DNA of 64,000 bases from Eutypella sp. D-1 (lineage: Eukaryota; Ascomycota; Sordariomycetes; Xylariales; Diatrypaceae). The position numbers and the translations under genes are program-made. The notes under the pieces are model-generated. The model searched no databases. It was not told where the DNA came from and saw only the letters and a list, made by a program, of their open reading frames with translations. The stretch lies in assembly GCA_023313575.1 (NCBI GenBank), contig JAJTTP010000015.1, positions 496,001 through 560,000 of the forward strand, read 5' to 3'. Shown here one piece after another: positions 1-12,248 of this stretch (position 1 is the stretch's first letter; the number at the start of each line of letters is the position of its first letter).

Positions 1-885
1 CCTGGTTCAATGGCTAAAAATACCCTGGTATGGGAAATGATGCATCGTTCGAGGTGGGAATGAGTGGCCTGGTGAGTGAGTAGACGTATGGATAGATGAA
101 GGATATATCCGTATGATCCAGAAATTTACATCCAAATTCACTAGCCATGTGCTATTTATTAACCCCTACCTATTGCTTTCCTCCATAGCATGAAGCATCC
201 ATTATATCCCCGAACCTGCCGGTCTCTTAAACCCATTTTTTCAAGAAGTCCAGAAACGGTATCGTATCGTATCGTACCACGATATATCTATCTTTCCAAG
301 CAAGCCGAGCTTGCCCCTCTAAACATTCTCAACTCACAGCGTGCGTAGGCGAAAAAAAAAGAAAGAGAGAAAGTATTACTTGAAAATTTAGATGTTATCT
401 CTCTGTCTCTGTCTCTGTCTTCTTCTCTAACCTAAGCGAAACCCAGCTTTGTGATTGATTGGTTGGTTGGATTGGATTGGATTGGTTGATTGATTGATAT
501 CTCTGTCTACGAAAAAAAAAAAAAAAGCTTTCGATTTTTTGCAAAAGAAAAAAAGGACGCTTCCCGCCACCAAACCAAACCAAACCAAAACCGCCGCACA
601 CCCATGCTTAGAAACTAAACTTGAACTTTAATCCCTGCTCCGCCCTCCCCCCTTTATTCCGTTGCCACCGTTTAAAGAGAGCCAAAAAAAAAAAGACAAG
701 CGCCCATGTTTTACTCCTGCTGCTTTTTTCGACGACGGTCTTTGGGAAGAAAAGAAGAACAAAAAAGGGTGCAGAGTGGTTGGTTATAATAAATATGTTA
801 AAAAAAGAAGAAGTGCTGCGTGCTGTGCGTGCGGGAGCGTGCGTCGCCAGTTTTAAGTAATTCGTTCCCACTTTACTCAGATGAT
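1..885. other. 3' flank, no gene seen
   Basis: This stretch lies beyond the stop codon of the GRAM/VASt gene and holds no coding frame I can support. It is low in complexity: a CT/GT run near 400-425, a (GATTG/GGATT)-type run near 455-500, A and T homopolymers near 510-545, and a short GTATC tandem near 258-275. Part of it is probably the 3' untranslated region of the minus-strand gene. Confidence 0.5.
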
Positions 886-3800
886 CTATGCCTCCATAGT
901 CTCGGCCCTCGTGGTAGGTCCGGACCTCTTACTATTATGATTGCTGTTGTCGTCGTTGTCGTTAACGACGACGTTGTTCTTCCGATCGACGACCGCCTTC
1001 AGGAGCTGAAGCTTCTCCTCCGTGACGCGGATGGCCTCCTCGACCTCGCGCTCGCTCATGCGGTCCTCGCGCACCTTCCTCTCCACCACGCGCGGCTCCA
1101 TCACGCGCCTCCGGATGAAGGGGGGAGGAGGGGCGTCCTGGCTCATGCGGTGGAGGCCCACGCGCTCCTCGAGCCAGTCCCAGAGCTCGCTTTCCTCGCG
1201 CCGCCACATCTCCTCGTAGGCTACGGCGCGTTCTGGACGGCCCCGGAATGCGACGTCCGGGTTGTAGCCGTGCCCTGCTGGTCGGTTGTTGAATCCGATG
1301 CCGAACCACGACGAGAGCAGAAGACCGAAGAGCAACCCGTACAATAAGTTCCCACCGAGGACTGGCTTCAAGATGTCGACGACCGGGCCGAGGATGCAAC
1401 GAAGAGGTTCGAATAGGCCCCAGTCTTCCGTCTTGGATGGTGGCGAGCCCCCGCTGCTCTCGTTGCTTGCCTTCGAAGGTTCTTCTTGTTTGCCCTTGGC
1501 TTTCTTCTTCTTGCCCTTAGCGCCGCCAGGCCCTGATGCCCGTGGTCGGGAAGAGACTGCTGATTTCAGACTTGCAAACAGATCCTTGCAGTATTGGGTC
1601 TGGCCGTCCTTGGCGCCCTTTTCGATAGGTCCTGCGATCATTAGCTTTGAACTAGGACTATTTTGTCTGCTTCGAACTTACCCTTGATCCAACTTTTGCC
1701 AGTCCATTCGATGGCGCAGTTGGCTGTGACACGAGTTGCGTTGTTTTCAGCCCAGGATAGGCAATATTTTGTCTTCACGCTGAAAACGTTGCCGCTTGGG
1801 ACATCGGGAGTCTGAGTGATGACCGACACGTTGACGCTCTTCTCGAGGTCCATGTTTTCTATGCTTTCAGTGACTATGCACTTTGTTTGTTTCGGCCCAA
1901 TCGGGCCATTCAGGGGTTTGATATATGTATAGGACCGCGACTTATTGTCTTGTGTCAAGCCCTTCTTATCCTCCATCTGGAGGTCAAAGCACTTCTGCTC
2001 GCCTGTAAGCCATTTGGACATGAATGTGCCAGATGTTGGCCCAAATATGTAATCGTAGACCTTGCCAAGCGGTGCTGGAATAACGTCATCGCCAATAGAG
2101 ACATCATAATGGGTGTCAGCATCACCACACTCCGTGGGTGCGTGAGTCGCAGGCCCAGGAAAGTCCGCCGCACCAGCCGCCGTCGGAGAAGCGTCGGTTC
2201 GGTCAGTTCCGTTTATTGCCCCATTCAAACCCGATGCCTTCCTGGAAATTGCCTTCTCGTTTTCAGCTTCCGTTAGACCCGCATCTGCAGGCGGCGCAAT
2301 ATCGGGGACGTCCTCGTCATCTTCGTCTTCATCATAGATAATGTCGCCATCCTCGCTGCCTTCGTCCTCGTCGTCCTCATCAGACGGCAATACGCTCCGG
2401 CTTCTGGTGGCGTCCTCATTATCAAATACCTTTTCGGTCTTATCGCCACCGACTTCATCAAGTGAAATGCCATTCAAGGAACTTCGAAGAGTGGGATGCC
2501 CGAGCTTCCAGATATTGATGATCAAATCGTAAGTAGAATCTCGACTGGTGAAGCTGGCAAAGACGTGCTTTGCGTGGAGTGTGGATATCATTAGACCGTT
2601 TTTAAATACCAGAGCCGTGCTTCTTTTTTCCACCGAAATGATCTCATCAAAACTCATGACCAAAGTTGTCACCCACCCAAAGATGTTGCTACTGAAACAT
2701 AAGTGGCCTTCCGAGACATAAAGTCTCCCGTGCGCGAGGATCTCCCTCTGTAAGGCACAACTGTAATCCTCGATGAGATAGTCATCGTCAGGAACACTCT
2801 TGAAGAAGGTGTGGAAGTCCCTATTGCGCTTCTTACTCGCAACGGCAAATCCTGTAAGTTTGGGGGCAGCTGAAGGTTGGGCGGTAGGTACGTTTAGCGT
2901 TACGGTGGATAGACCGAGTGTGCTGCTAGTCGTCGTGTCCTTCGTGTCCGTTGTGCTACCGCGCTTCCGCCTTCGCCCTAGACCATTCCTAATGCTGCCA
3001 CTAGCGGAGGCGTTAGATTTGCCTTCGTACACACTCGTCGGTGGTGATGTGGCCGAATGTTCAAGCGCAGGCTTGGACTGTGCCGGGTCAAGCTTATCAG
3101 ACGTGTCGCCATTAGTGATAAGTCGTGGGGGATCACCAGGAGCCGACTCGGAACGGCTCCTGGATCCTGTAGAGGCGGGATCTCGAGGGGCCACTGGAGT
3201 CGAGGCATCGCTTTCTGGTAGACCCAATTGGCTCAGACTTAGGTCGCCAGAGCCTATAGTCTTGACGGCCAGTTCTCTGTCGCCCATGTTGGCAGGTGCT
3301 GCTGGTTCCACTGTCGGCTCTACCTGGACCTTGTCGTCCGACTCCGGCCGCTGTTCGCTAAGGGTGTTCTTGGGTTTCGGCCCGCCTGAACCTGGATTTG
3401 TACTAGAAATTGTACTTGAGAGTGTACTCGCAGCGTTCTGGGCGGCCGAAAGCACGTTTGAGAAAAACCCAGCCCCGGGGGTTGACGGCGCTGACGGTTT
3501 TTCGGGAGTAGGTGTGAGTGGAGGGAGTGTGGCGTTCGATAGCTTGCTCGGCCCAATGCTCAGTGCTGATCCTGATCGTGCTCGTCGGTGTGTTATCATA
3601 TGACCCGAAGGCGAGACTACGACATTCGGATTGGAGCCAACTGGTCCCGGCGAGCTCCGCCTTGGGGAATCACTCTGCTCTTTGGTAGGAGATGTATCAG
3701 TCGGCGTCGGTGGAGTGCTGACTATGAGCGGACGTGCAGACCCTGACGAAGGGGGCGTTTGGGGGCGAACGGACGTGTCGATCTTCACTTGGCTCTTGGG

Positions 3801-5891
3801 TCGATGTGATCGTTCGGGGGTGACTAGCTTTGTATCATCCGCATCAGATCCTGTCTTGTTGGTGCCGGTGACTGGTCTCTCTTCCGCGACTCCGGTCTCG
3901 CTGCGGGCTTCAGGTGCAGGGCTGGTAGATTTCTTGGATCTAAAAGCCTCCCTTATCCTACTAGCAGGGGATCTTGACCGAGAAAGTGGTTGGCTCCAAG
4001 GTACGTCTAGGCCCGCTGTGCCGGTTGCTGATTTCCGATTCGGATCGTTTGATGCGGTAGACGAGGTAGTGAAGGTTCGGGAACGCGAGACGCTGTCGAG
4101 GGAGGTTTGGTCTGTACTCTGGATTTCGGGTATATGCTCAGACTGGATGATGGGCGAGGAGGTCGTCAGCTGGCCGATGTGGGAAGGGTGAGTCGAAGGA
4201 ATGGCAGGCCGGGATGGGGACCTGGAGCTAGAGCTAGATTCTTGTTAGGTCACCAATTGAAAGCTTGGTAAAGCTATATATCACATGTAGCGGTAATGGG
4301 TGACAGAAATTGGAGGTTGGCGGTGTAAGAGGTAATGGAAATCCAAATTGGTGAGATACCAGCTCGTCAGAAGTATTTGATAGATAGGACACACGACAGA
4401 AATTTGGGAGAAAAGAAACAATGGGAAAGATTCGAACCACTTGGGTCGTCACAAAGGAGATCACGATATGTCTGGTGTTGGAAACGAATGATGAAACAGA
4501 GAGTATTTGTGATGTAAGCAGGTAAAGGAGTGACAGGTAAGTATGGTGATATGTGGTTGGTTGTTTCCAGAGTTGGCTACTTGCTTGCTAGTAGGACATG
4601 TATGTGCGTATGTATACTAGAGCAGCTCGGTAGGTCGGTGGTAGGCACCAGTAAAACGGGATAGTGGATGATCCCGAAAAAAAAGGAGCAGGGGTTATGG
4701 GGCGGGCAGAGCAGAGCGGACAAGGCGGGCGAAGCGGATCGCATATGGTGCGGGTACATGTATACTGCGTGTGCTGTGCGCGGATGCGTACGTATGTACC
4801 TAAGTATGTAGCGTAGTTGCTCGGGTGCGTATTTGCTCGGTTGTGTATTTGCATGTGCGTATTTTGCGTATGTGGATGTTTATGTGGATGTGGATGTGAG
4901 TATGGTCCCCTTTTAGTACTCCATACCATACCTAGGCTGCTAGGTAATATCCATACCTGTAGTATGGGTTCGGGGCCTTCGGGGGGCTGTGTACGAAGTA
5001 CGAAGTACGAGGTACGAGATACGAAAAGAATAGGGGTTAAGGGATTTGTTCGATATTGTAGCTGATGGATGATCTTATAGGTTCATCTGGGAGATGAAAT
5101 AACCCTCTAATGTCACGATGGCCAGGTTTGAAAGGGGGGAGGGGGGGGCACTTGAATGGGCATGTATATATCAGGATAAATTGGAGTTGTCTTGGGAAAT
5201 GTGCAACTACCGTGGCAACATCCAACTTAGAAGGCATTAGAGCTAGAAGCTCGAAGCTCTAAAAAGCTCCTAAAAGACGGCGGTTTTTTCCACCTAGCAG
5301 CCTGGACAGCCTGGGCCGCCTGGGCAGGTTTTGATGCTCTGATCGGCTCCACTAGACTCTCTAGTGGGTTGCGACAACAGCTCCACCTGACCACCCAACA
5401 TCGAAAAGGAGAGGTCAAGGCACGGAACGATGGGGAATAGTCGCAAAAAAGGGGACGGGCCGGTGGAAAAAGGGGGGGGTGAACATCAGAAATCCCGAGT
5501 GTGAGACCGAGAATGCGAGTGAAGAAAAATGAACTTACGAATTGCGGTCAGATTTCCCTCCTCCTTCATATGTGTTACCCGGGTCGTGTGCCACATTTTC
5601 AATAACGGCCTCGTCGTCGCCCTCTTGATAAGGTTGAGTTGTCGTATCTGAGAGTGACGCAATGGAATTATCGTTACCATTCTCCCTACTAAGCCCTCGT
5701 CCGCGGTGATCTTCGTCGCTGTTAATGGACCCAAAACTCTCTTTCGATTGTTTCCTCCAGCGAGATCTCACGCCTAAATTCTTCGGGAGAAGTTTCCCTA
5801 CCCTCGTAGTATGGGTATGGGAATTGGCGGTGTTGGAGCCCTGGCCGTTCCCATTGCCGCTCCCAGCGCTGCTATGGCTGGCAGCATCCAT
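886..5891 (-). CDS. GRAM and VASt domain membrane contact-site sterol transfer protein (Lam/Ysp2 family)
   Basis: Predicted intracellular sterol carrier of the Lam/Ysp (GRAMD1/Aster-like) family, which sits in the ER at contact sites and moves sterol with its StART-like VASt domain. Model of three exons: 5891-5539, 4233-1682 and 1631-886, about 1,216 aa. The second join (GTAAGT donor at 1681, CAG acceptor at 1632) restores the conserved VASt end reading KSWIKGPIEKG. The first join uses GTAAGT at 5538 and a CTAAC branch before CTAG at 4234, in phase 2; two further in-phase AGs lie just downstream. A long Ser/Pro/Thr-rich N-terminus is followed by GRAM at about 588-700 (NRDFHTFFKSVP onward), an acidic linker, VASt at about 825-990, a hydrophobic helix (GNLLYGLLFGLLLSSWFGIG) at about 1060-1080 and a charged C-terminal helix. 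Exon 2 has no in-frame ATG near its start, so the upstream exon is needed. The 1.3-kb first intron is unusual. Confidence 0.85.
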
Positions 5892-7982
5892 GGTGATAAT
5901 GAGATCGACCGTGATGACGTTCGCGCAAGCTTCTAAGTTACATGCCTTGAGCTGACGGGACGGAACTAACCTAATCCTAAAACCCTAATTCGTGTTGCCT
6001 ACCACGGGAATGAGAGACGGGGATAGGGGCATAAATACACGGCAACACAATGAATACATGCATACATGCATACACAGCCAGGCACACACGTATATAGAAG
6101 AGGGGTCAGGAGGAAGAGATGAGGTAGATGGGATATGGACCGGGCGGTTAATTAAGTTGCCAAGGAAGACGTCTGGCTCTCAGCTCGATGGATCGATGAT
6201 GCCCGCACCGTCGAGGAATTGAATTATACCTGTAGACCTCAGTAAGATACGAGCGGACTGATTGGCAGGCGGAGACCAAGTAAGTACTTTCGCTCTCTAG
6301 TCAATGTATCGTCATGATAGGCTGTGTAGGTAGTAGTAGGTAGGCAATGAATGAGTCGGGTATTGTATGTAGTTGCCAAGTATGTCTGTCAGCTTTCCAA
6401 AAGAAAAGCAAGCCACTCACTTGACGTAGTGGTTTGTATAATGCATGATTTGGGGAGGGGGATGGTTCAAATGGTGCCAGAAAAGGGACATGAAAGAAAG
6501 AAAGTATATGAAAAGGCCCGGCCGAGTGGCGTGAAGATGACACGAGGACTTTATCAGTGCACTACAGTTGAATACGACCAAAAAAAAAGTTGGCATCTGG
6601 GTAGAAAGACAAGAGGTTGGCTACCTTGCTTTAACTAGTAGGTAAAAAGCCGAAAAAGCTTCAATTATGTTACGTTGGAAGTTATGAAGTACAGAAGTAC
6701 TCCGTGCTCCGTACCTGCAGCTTGACATTCATGGATGGGTTCCCGAGGTCGTGGGCGTCATTAATTCTTAGAAGTACTTAGGGTAGTCTAGCTTCTCGCA
6801 CCCAGCCCTGGCTGGAAGTTGTTTCGCTAGTTGGCTAGTAACTTAGTTGCCTAGATACTCCTGGAAGCAAGTACGACCTCGGGGACAACCAGCCAACCGA
6901 CCCTGGATTTTACTTACCTACTTAGTACATACGGAGAATTTCTAGCCTCCTGTTTAGGAGCCCCTGTTTGCCCGTTTAAGCAGTAGGGGAAAAAAGATAA
7001 AAGAAGACCTAAGAAAAAGAAACATTGAAACCCCCCTCCTCCACACACATGACCCCACCCAGCCACACCAGTGGCATTAACCTGTCAACCAGTCAACCCT
7101 ACCCGTTCCAGCTGTCCGTCACCCTCCAGAGGGATTCAGAGTTGCAGAGCTACTCACATTGTCGGGATGTCATTCTTGGATGGATGGATCTCAATTGTTT
7201 CCAATTGAGAACTTGGAAGTCATACGTATTCCCACAAATAATATGTACATAATCTGCATTCTTATGCGGAAAACACTCATATTTAAGGCCTGAAGGCCCG
7301 GGACTTGAAAGAGAAGTGCGGATTACCTCCTAGAATATGTAAGGATTATGGATCGACTTAACCCCACGTCTGTTTATAAACTCCGTCCATCCATACAGAC
7401 CATACCTAAGTGGGTAAAGATCACTTACCTGATTAGCCTTAGAGCCATCCCACTTTCCCCACATCCGCAGTCCCTGCCAATAGTTTTATTGTTTGGAACA
7501 TGAGAAGTGCCCCAATATTTACCCAATTCAATGCCTGCCATAAACTTCCCCCGTAACGTTTGCCCCGTCTGCCCCCGTATGCCCCCGTATGTATGTATGC
7601 TCCCCCCCAATTGCCCCGGTCTTGACACAGCCAGCACCACATTTCAACATTTCAACATTCAACATTCCATAATCCACATTCATACATTCCACTCTAGCGA
7701 CATCTCAGGAGTCAAGCAAGGGATATTCTGACACGACCACTATTCATTCTACTTGATTGATTCATTTTCAGCCTTCTTTGAATTAACTTAACTACGAATA
7801 TATCTTTCTCGCTTTTTATATTTGTAGGTAAAGTAGCTAGAATTGTGCAATCCACATTCTTTAACAAACATAACTTGCACTTCTTATATCGATCAAGCAA
7901 TCAAAAATTCCAGAAAAAAAGCAACGAATAACGAACAACGGTCACGATCAACGAACGAGAACGAAGCTGGACTTTGTATAAC
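5892..7982. other. divergent promoter region, no gene seen
   Basis: About 2.1 kb between the diverging GRAM/VASt gene (minus) and MIT-domain gene (plus). All frames are short and lack family signals. It contains AC/AT-rich strings and several short GTACxxAGTAC-like strings near 6690-6720. It probably holds both promoters and 5' leaders. Confidence 0.5.
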
Positions 7983-9840
7983 ATGGAGTCGTCTCCTTTG
8001 ATCAAGGTTCGTTCTCCATTCCTAGGAGACCCGCGATAGACCCAACAGCACAACATAACACAACATAACACGTAGGTCACTAACACGATTCAAACTGCAG
8101 GCCCACGATCACGCCCGGGCCGCTTCTACGGCCACCCAAACCGCTGACACCACCGTCGCTATCAACGAGCACACTCGCGCCGCTGGCGAGTTCGCTAATG
8201 CCGCCAAGAAAACTAACAGCGTTGAAGCCCTGCGCACCTTGAAGTTGCTTGAACAACATCATCAAAGACTCTCCGAGCTTCTACAGGTGCCCTTTAAACG
8301 ACCAGCACAAAATGCAAACGAGCACGACAATGAGAATGACAACCACCATGGCAGCGGAAATGACACCAACAACCAGTTGCACACTCAAGAGAAGGGAGAT
8401 TCTGCTGACGCCACAGCCACGCCCAGCACGCCTTCTTCCAAATTAGCCCCGTCGGGTGCTACCCCCGCTGAGAGGAACTCCCAACCAATGCCTAAGCTTG
8501 CGAAGCAACCAAGATATCCTCCCCGGGATTTGGGTGCCTCTATCGCCAGCAACCTGGCCTCCGCCCGCGGCATCCGCTCCAAGTACCGCAGCCAGCCGCT
8601 TAGCCCCAGCGTCTCCAACACTGAGGCTCCCGGAAACGTCGAGGCAGGTTCGCGAAAGACCGGATCCAGGTCGAAGATGCAGAACATGCTCGAGTATTCT
8701 TCCGAGAAGCCCGTTCAAGGCTCCTCCTCACCTGAGAAATTGTCAAGGCAGAGCAGCACCACATCCCAAGAGAGTCCCGTTGCAGCGAGCCCAGCCGCCC
8801 CCTCCAATGATGAGGGTTTCTCGAAGTTCTACAGCGCGTTCGGTACCATTATTAATAGGATCTCTGCGCCGCTCGCGTTTGCCGGTCTGCCTCTGATCAA
8901 CGAAGAGCAGGCTGACGAGCCGGCTCCCGCCTCTGCTCCCGCCCCCGAGCCATCGACGCAGAAGCGTATCAAGCTCAAGCCGTCTCCTTCCGTCGCCGCA
9001 GAGCCCGACATCAGCAAGATCTACTCCAAGGCCACTCTCCGCGCGATAGCCCGCGACGGCCAGTCCGGCACCGATTCCTTCTACGTCGTCCCCACCAGCG
9101 GGCACACCGCATCGTACGCGAGCATTCTGAGCTACGCCGACAAGGAGAAGCGGCGAAGCCAAGCCTCCGCCCATGGCCACAGGGGCGGCAGCGGCAAGGC
9201 CTCGGCATCCTCGGCGGCGGGCGTCGGCGATAACGCCGCGGACGAGGACGACTTCGTCGATGCACAGGAATCGCAGATACCCCATTCGCCGAGCCTGCGG
9301 AGACGAGGCGCCGCCGCTACCGCCTCCAACAAGCTGGGCGGAGCGGGGCCCGGAGGCCGCAACACGGAGCTCGCCCACGTCGTGGAGGAGCTGTACCTCG
9401 AGAACAAGAGTCTCAAGGATGCACTCGATAAACTCAGCAAGCGCTTACATGCCTTCGAGTCCATGTCCCAGAACTCCGGCATGCGGCTAGCCGAGAGCAT
9501 GCGTCTGATGCGTCCAGGCTCACCCGTCTCCACGACCTCAACCCCCGCCGCCGCCGCCCGAAATGCAGCAGCCGCCGCAGCGGCAGCAGGAGGGGCAGGT
9601 GCCGGCGCCAGCGACGACGCGCTGGTCAAGAAGAACCGGGAGCTCGAGGAGCAGCTGCTAGCGGTATCGAAGCAGATGAGCGAGATGGAGCGGGACTACA
9701 CGAAGGCGCGCGCCAACCTCGCCCGCTACCGCGAGCGGTGGGAGCAGCTGAAGGCTGGCGCCAAGGCCCGCCGCAGCGCCACCACGACCTCCGAAACCGC
9801 CGATGAGGGCCCCGGTCCGAGATCCCCGAGCCTTGCTTAG
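7983..9840 (+). CDS. MIT-domain coiled-coil protein, Atg38/NRBF2-like
   Basis: Two exons, 7983-8006 and 8101-9840, about 587 aa. Exon 1 codes for only eight residues (MESSPLIK). The intron has GTTCGT, a CTAAC branch and TGCAG, and joins in phase 0 to AHDHARAASTATQT. Residues 5-75 form a three-helix pattern typical of an MIT domain, ending LKLLEQHHQRLSELLQ. The middle is long, Ser/Pro/Ala-rich and probably disordered. A short helix follows at about 440-460 (LAHVVEELYLENKSLKDALD), and a strong coiled coil at about 520-565 (KKNRELEEQLLAVSKQMSEM onward). An N-terminal MIT plus a C-terminal coiled coil is the layout of Atg38/NRBF2, the dimeric linker of autophagy PI3-kinase complex I. That assignment is an inference from architecture; another MIT protein of ESCRT or Vps4 type remains possible. 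Confidence 0.75.
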
Positions 9841-12248
9841 GTTATATCAGGGTTAGTTAGTTTGGTTGGTTGGGCTTTTGCGCCCGCGAACTCTCTCGCT
9901 TTATTGCACTATACTTGTAAGGTATATGATATGATGATGGGGGTTCCGGGGCCGAATTGAGAGCGAACCAAAAAGAAAAAAAGGGAAAGGAAAGGAAAAT
10001 AGGGGATTAAGTTGGTTCGTATTCATATTCATATCATCATGCCATTACAATACTTGTTATCTGGTATAACTCATGCGGTACTTGTACTTGTGCTTAGGCT
10101 CATGCTTGAGCCTTCCCTGCTCTGCACTGTTTTGAGCCTAATGAGCGAAGGGGAAACGGGGAGTTTCCAGCGCGTGCAGTCGACAAAAGTTTTTGGAGCG
10201 ACGATATCATATTCCCATGGTGCGAGGGCGTTCGCTTCGAGATTTAAAAGAAAAGGGGTTATGGAGGTTATCTGTGTGTGGTCGGTCATCGAGGTTCCCT
10301 GATTATCCTAGGGTTCATGGAACGAGCGAAAAAGAAGCGGGGGTTGTTATGTAAGCAATAGCTAGCGCTAATCGGTCGCCTACCTCGCTACATAGCCCCC
10401 CTATTGGCTGGCCCCTATTTTGCCCCCCTTTGCCTGCACTCTGTCCAGACAACGCCTTAGCTGGCTATTATCTGTCCAAAAGAAAAAGGCTACATGATCA
10501 ACGTTTCCTAATAAGCTTTATAATTGCACTCTGTCTGTGCTTTTTTATATCTGTAATTGAAGTGCTGTAAGTTGGTAGTGACGGCGTGCGCGGTGCGCCT
10601 TGCTCGGTGTTGTGATGGTCGCTACTGTGTTATGAGAGACGCATGATACACCATGATAGATTACTACAGTGAGAGAGTGAAGGGGCAGCGAGTGCCCTTA
10701 CTTTTTCGCTATTGTCATGTATACCCAGGAAAATACTGTTCTGTGGGCGCTCTGCAATTTGCTTGACCTGTCTCGTGACTGGACGACGATTTGCCCGTTC
10801 GACAACAAGGCTTTGGAATCCTCACCTCTACTTAGAGCCCCCATGTTTTAAGCCGATCCCGAAGGCGTCAGTACACCATCTCATTTATTCAGGTGGGTGC
10901 TGTCACGTCCAACGGAACCCTCGGGACTGGCTCGCAGGAGAGGCTGGGTTTGGGCTTAGCAGGGGTGGACAATAATATTCTAATAAATGAATTGACGGAA
11001 AGTGGGTTGGGTGGGATGGATGGTGAATGGTGAAAGGAAAGGCCGGCTAGATCCAGGCCCCTATCCGTTATGACAGGGGTTAATACGTCAAGAGGGTGGT
11101 GTAGGAGCTTATATTCGGGGGGTTGGCAGGTGTGAGGGCCGCTCATCTGTCATAGAATCCCCCGTCCATCTTCTCAGGTTTCATGGTACTCCCGATTCTC
11201 ACGGTTCTTCCGAGAGGGATGTTGAAGATCCAGAGGTGGTCTTCATCTCAGTCCCAGCCCCTTTCCCCTCCACACGGGCGCCGTAGTTGCTATCTGCGTA
11301 TTAATTGTCACAGCGCCAGACAAAGATTGCTTCTTGCACATGGGAATGGATGACGCGCTATTTGGCACACCGCCAGCGTTTATCCCAAGATTGTAGCTGT
11401 CCAGAAAAACAACGTCAAAGAGGCATCGAGGGCTAATTAACAATCGTAGCTACGGTTTAAACCAGTCTAGAGCATGTGGTTTTTTTTTTGTTCGATTGCC
11501 CTTCTGTTATATCACAGTATTGAGGTTTATGGTTGCCGAAAGTGCGGGAAACCTCTTGGACCAATTCCATGACGCCATTTACGTCGCCTATTACTATACA
11601 ATATGTTTGCTGGAATTGCTTAGTTGAGCAGCCGTCTGTGTCGTTTTGATGCTGCCACTTCTATCATTCTACCCCTCTCATACATACAGTCTCTTATGGC
11701 GTTACGGCTATATACACGTTTACGGCTCGCATTGAAGCAGCTTTTTACCAATGTGTATGCGATACAACAAGCCTTGTTTCTTTCTGCCGATGCTGCTGGC
11801 ATTAGCTGAAATAGCACGTTTATTGATATTTTGGCAAGGCAAGGTGACATTCGGCAGTTGCGATGGTGTCACTGACGCTGCAACGACCAATACCCGTGTA
11901 TATCGAGGCTGCCTGTTGGCGTACCCGTTGGAGTACATTAAAATACACCCGAATCGGGATGTCTTACCGATATAGCAAGGGCTTTGTCGTACGTTATCTG
12001 CTCTTTAGGTAGTTTCTCGCCGAAGTAGATGCAACATCATGGCGATTAATAGACCGTTCCTTTCCCGCCATCTCATGCGGGACGATTGTAGAGTCTGTGG
12101 GTAGATTATAAACAGCTTGGCTACGTCCATACCAATATTTTGCCCGTTTATACTCTTGAGAATATCTAAGGATTACTTAGGCTACCTTCTATGCTTCTCA
12201 CTGCATTAGTAACTTCATCGAAGACTGTCGAGCGGAATAGCTCCTCCC
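9841..12248. other. intergenic region, no supported gene
   Basis: About 2.4 kb between the MIT-domain gene and the CorA-like gene. Open frames are short, and none shows a recognisable motif or consistent splice joins. The first 200 bp are probably the 3' untranslated region of the upstream gene. Frames on both strands between 11240 and 11980 look slightly protein-like but cannot be joined into a family. Confidence 0.45.

Noticed and set aside
4380..4470. GGTTCGAATC-like B-box string on the minus strand, possible tRNA
   Set aside because: No matching acceptor stem, D arm or anticodon arm could be folded around it.
8743..9629. Long minus-strand frames opposite the MIT-domain gene
   Set aside because: Antisense shadows with Arg/Ala/Gly-biased composition; the plus strand has the domain signals and the intron.
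11243..11975. Short frames on both strands that looked like a transposase or enzyme fragment
   Set aside because: No catalytic motif, no consistent frame and no terminal repeats were found.
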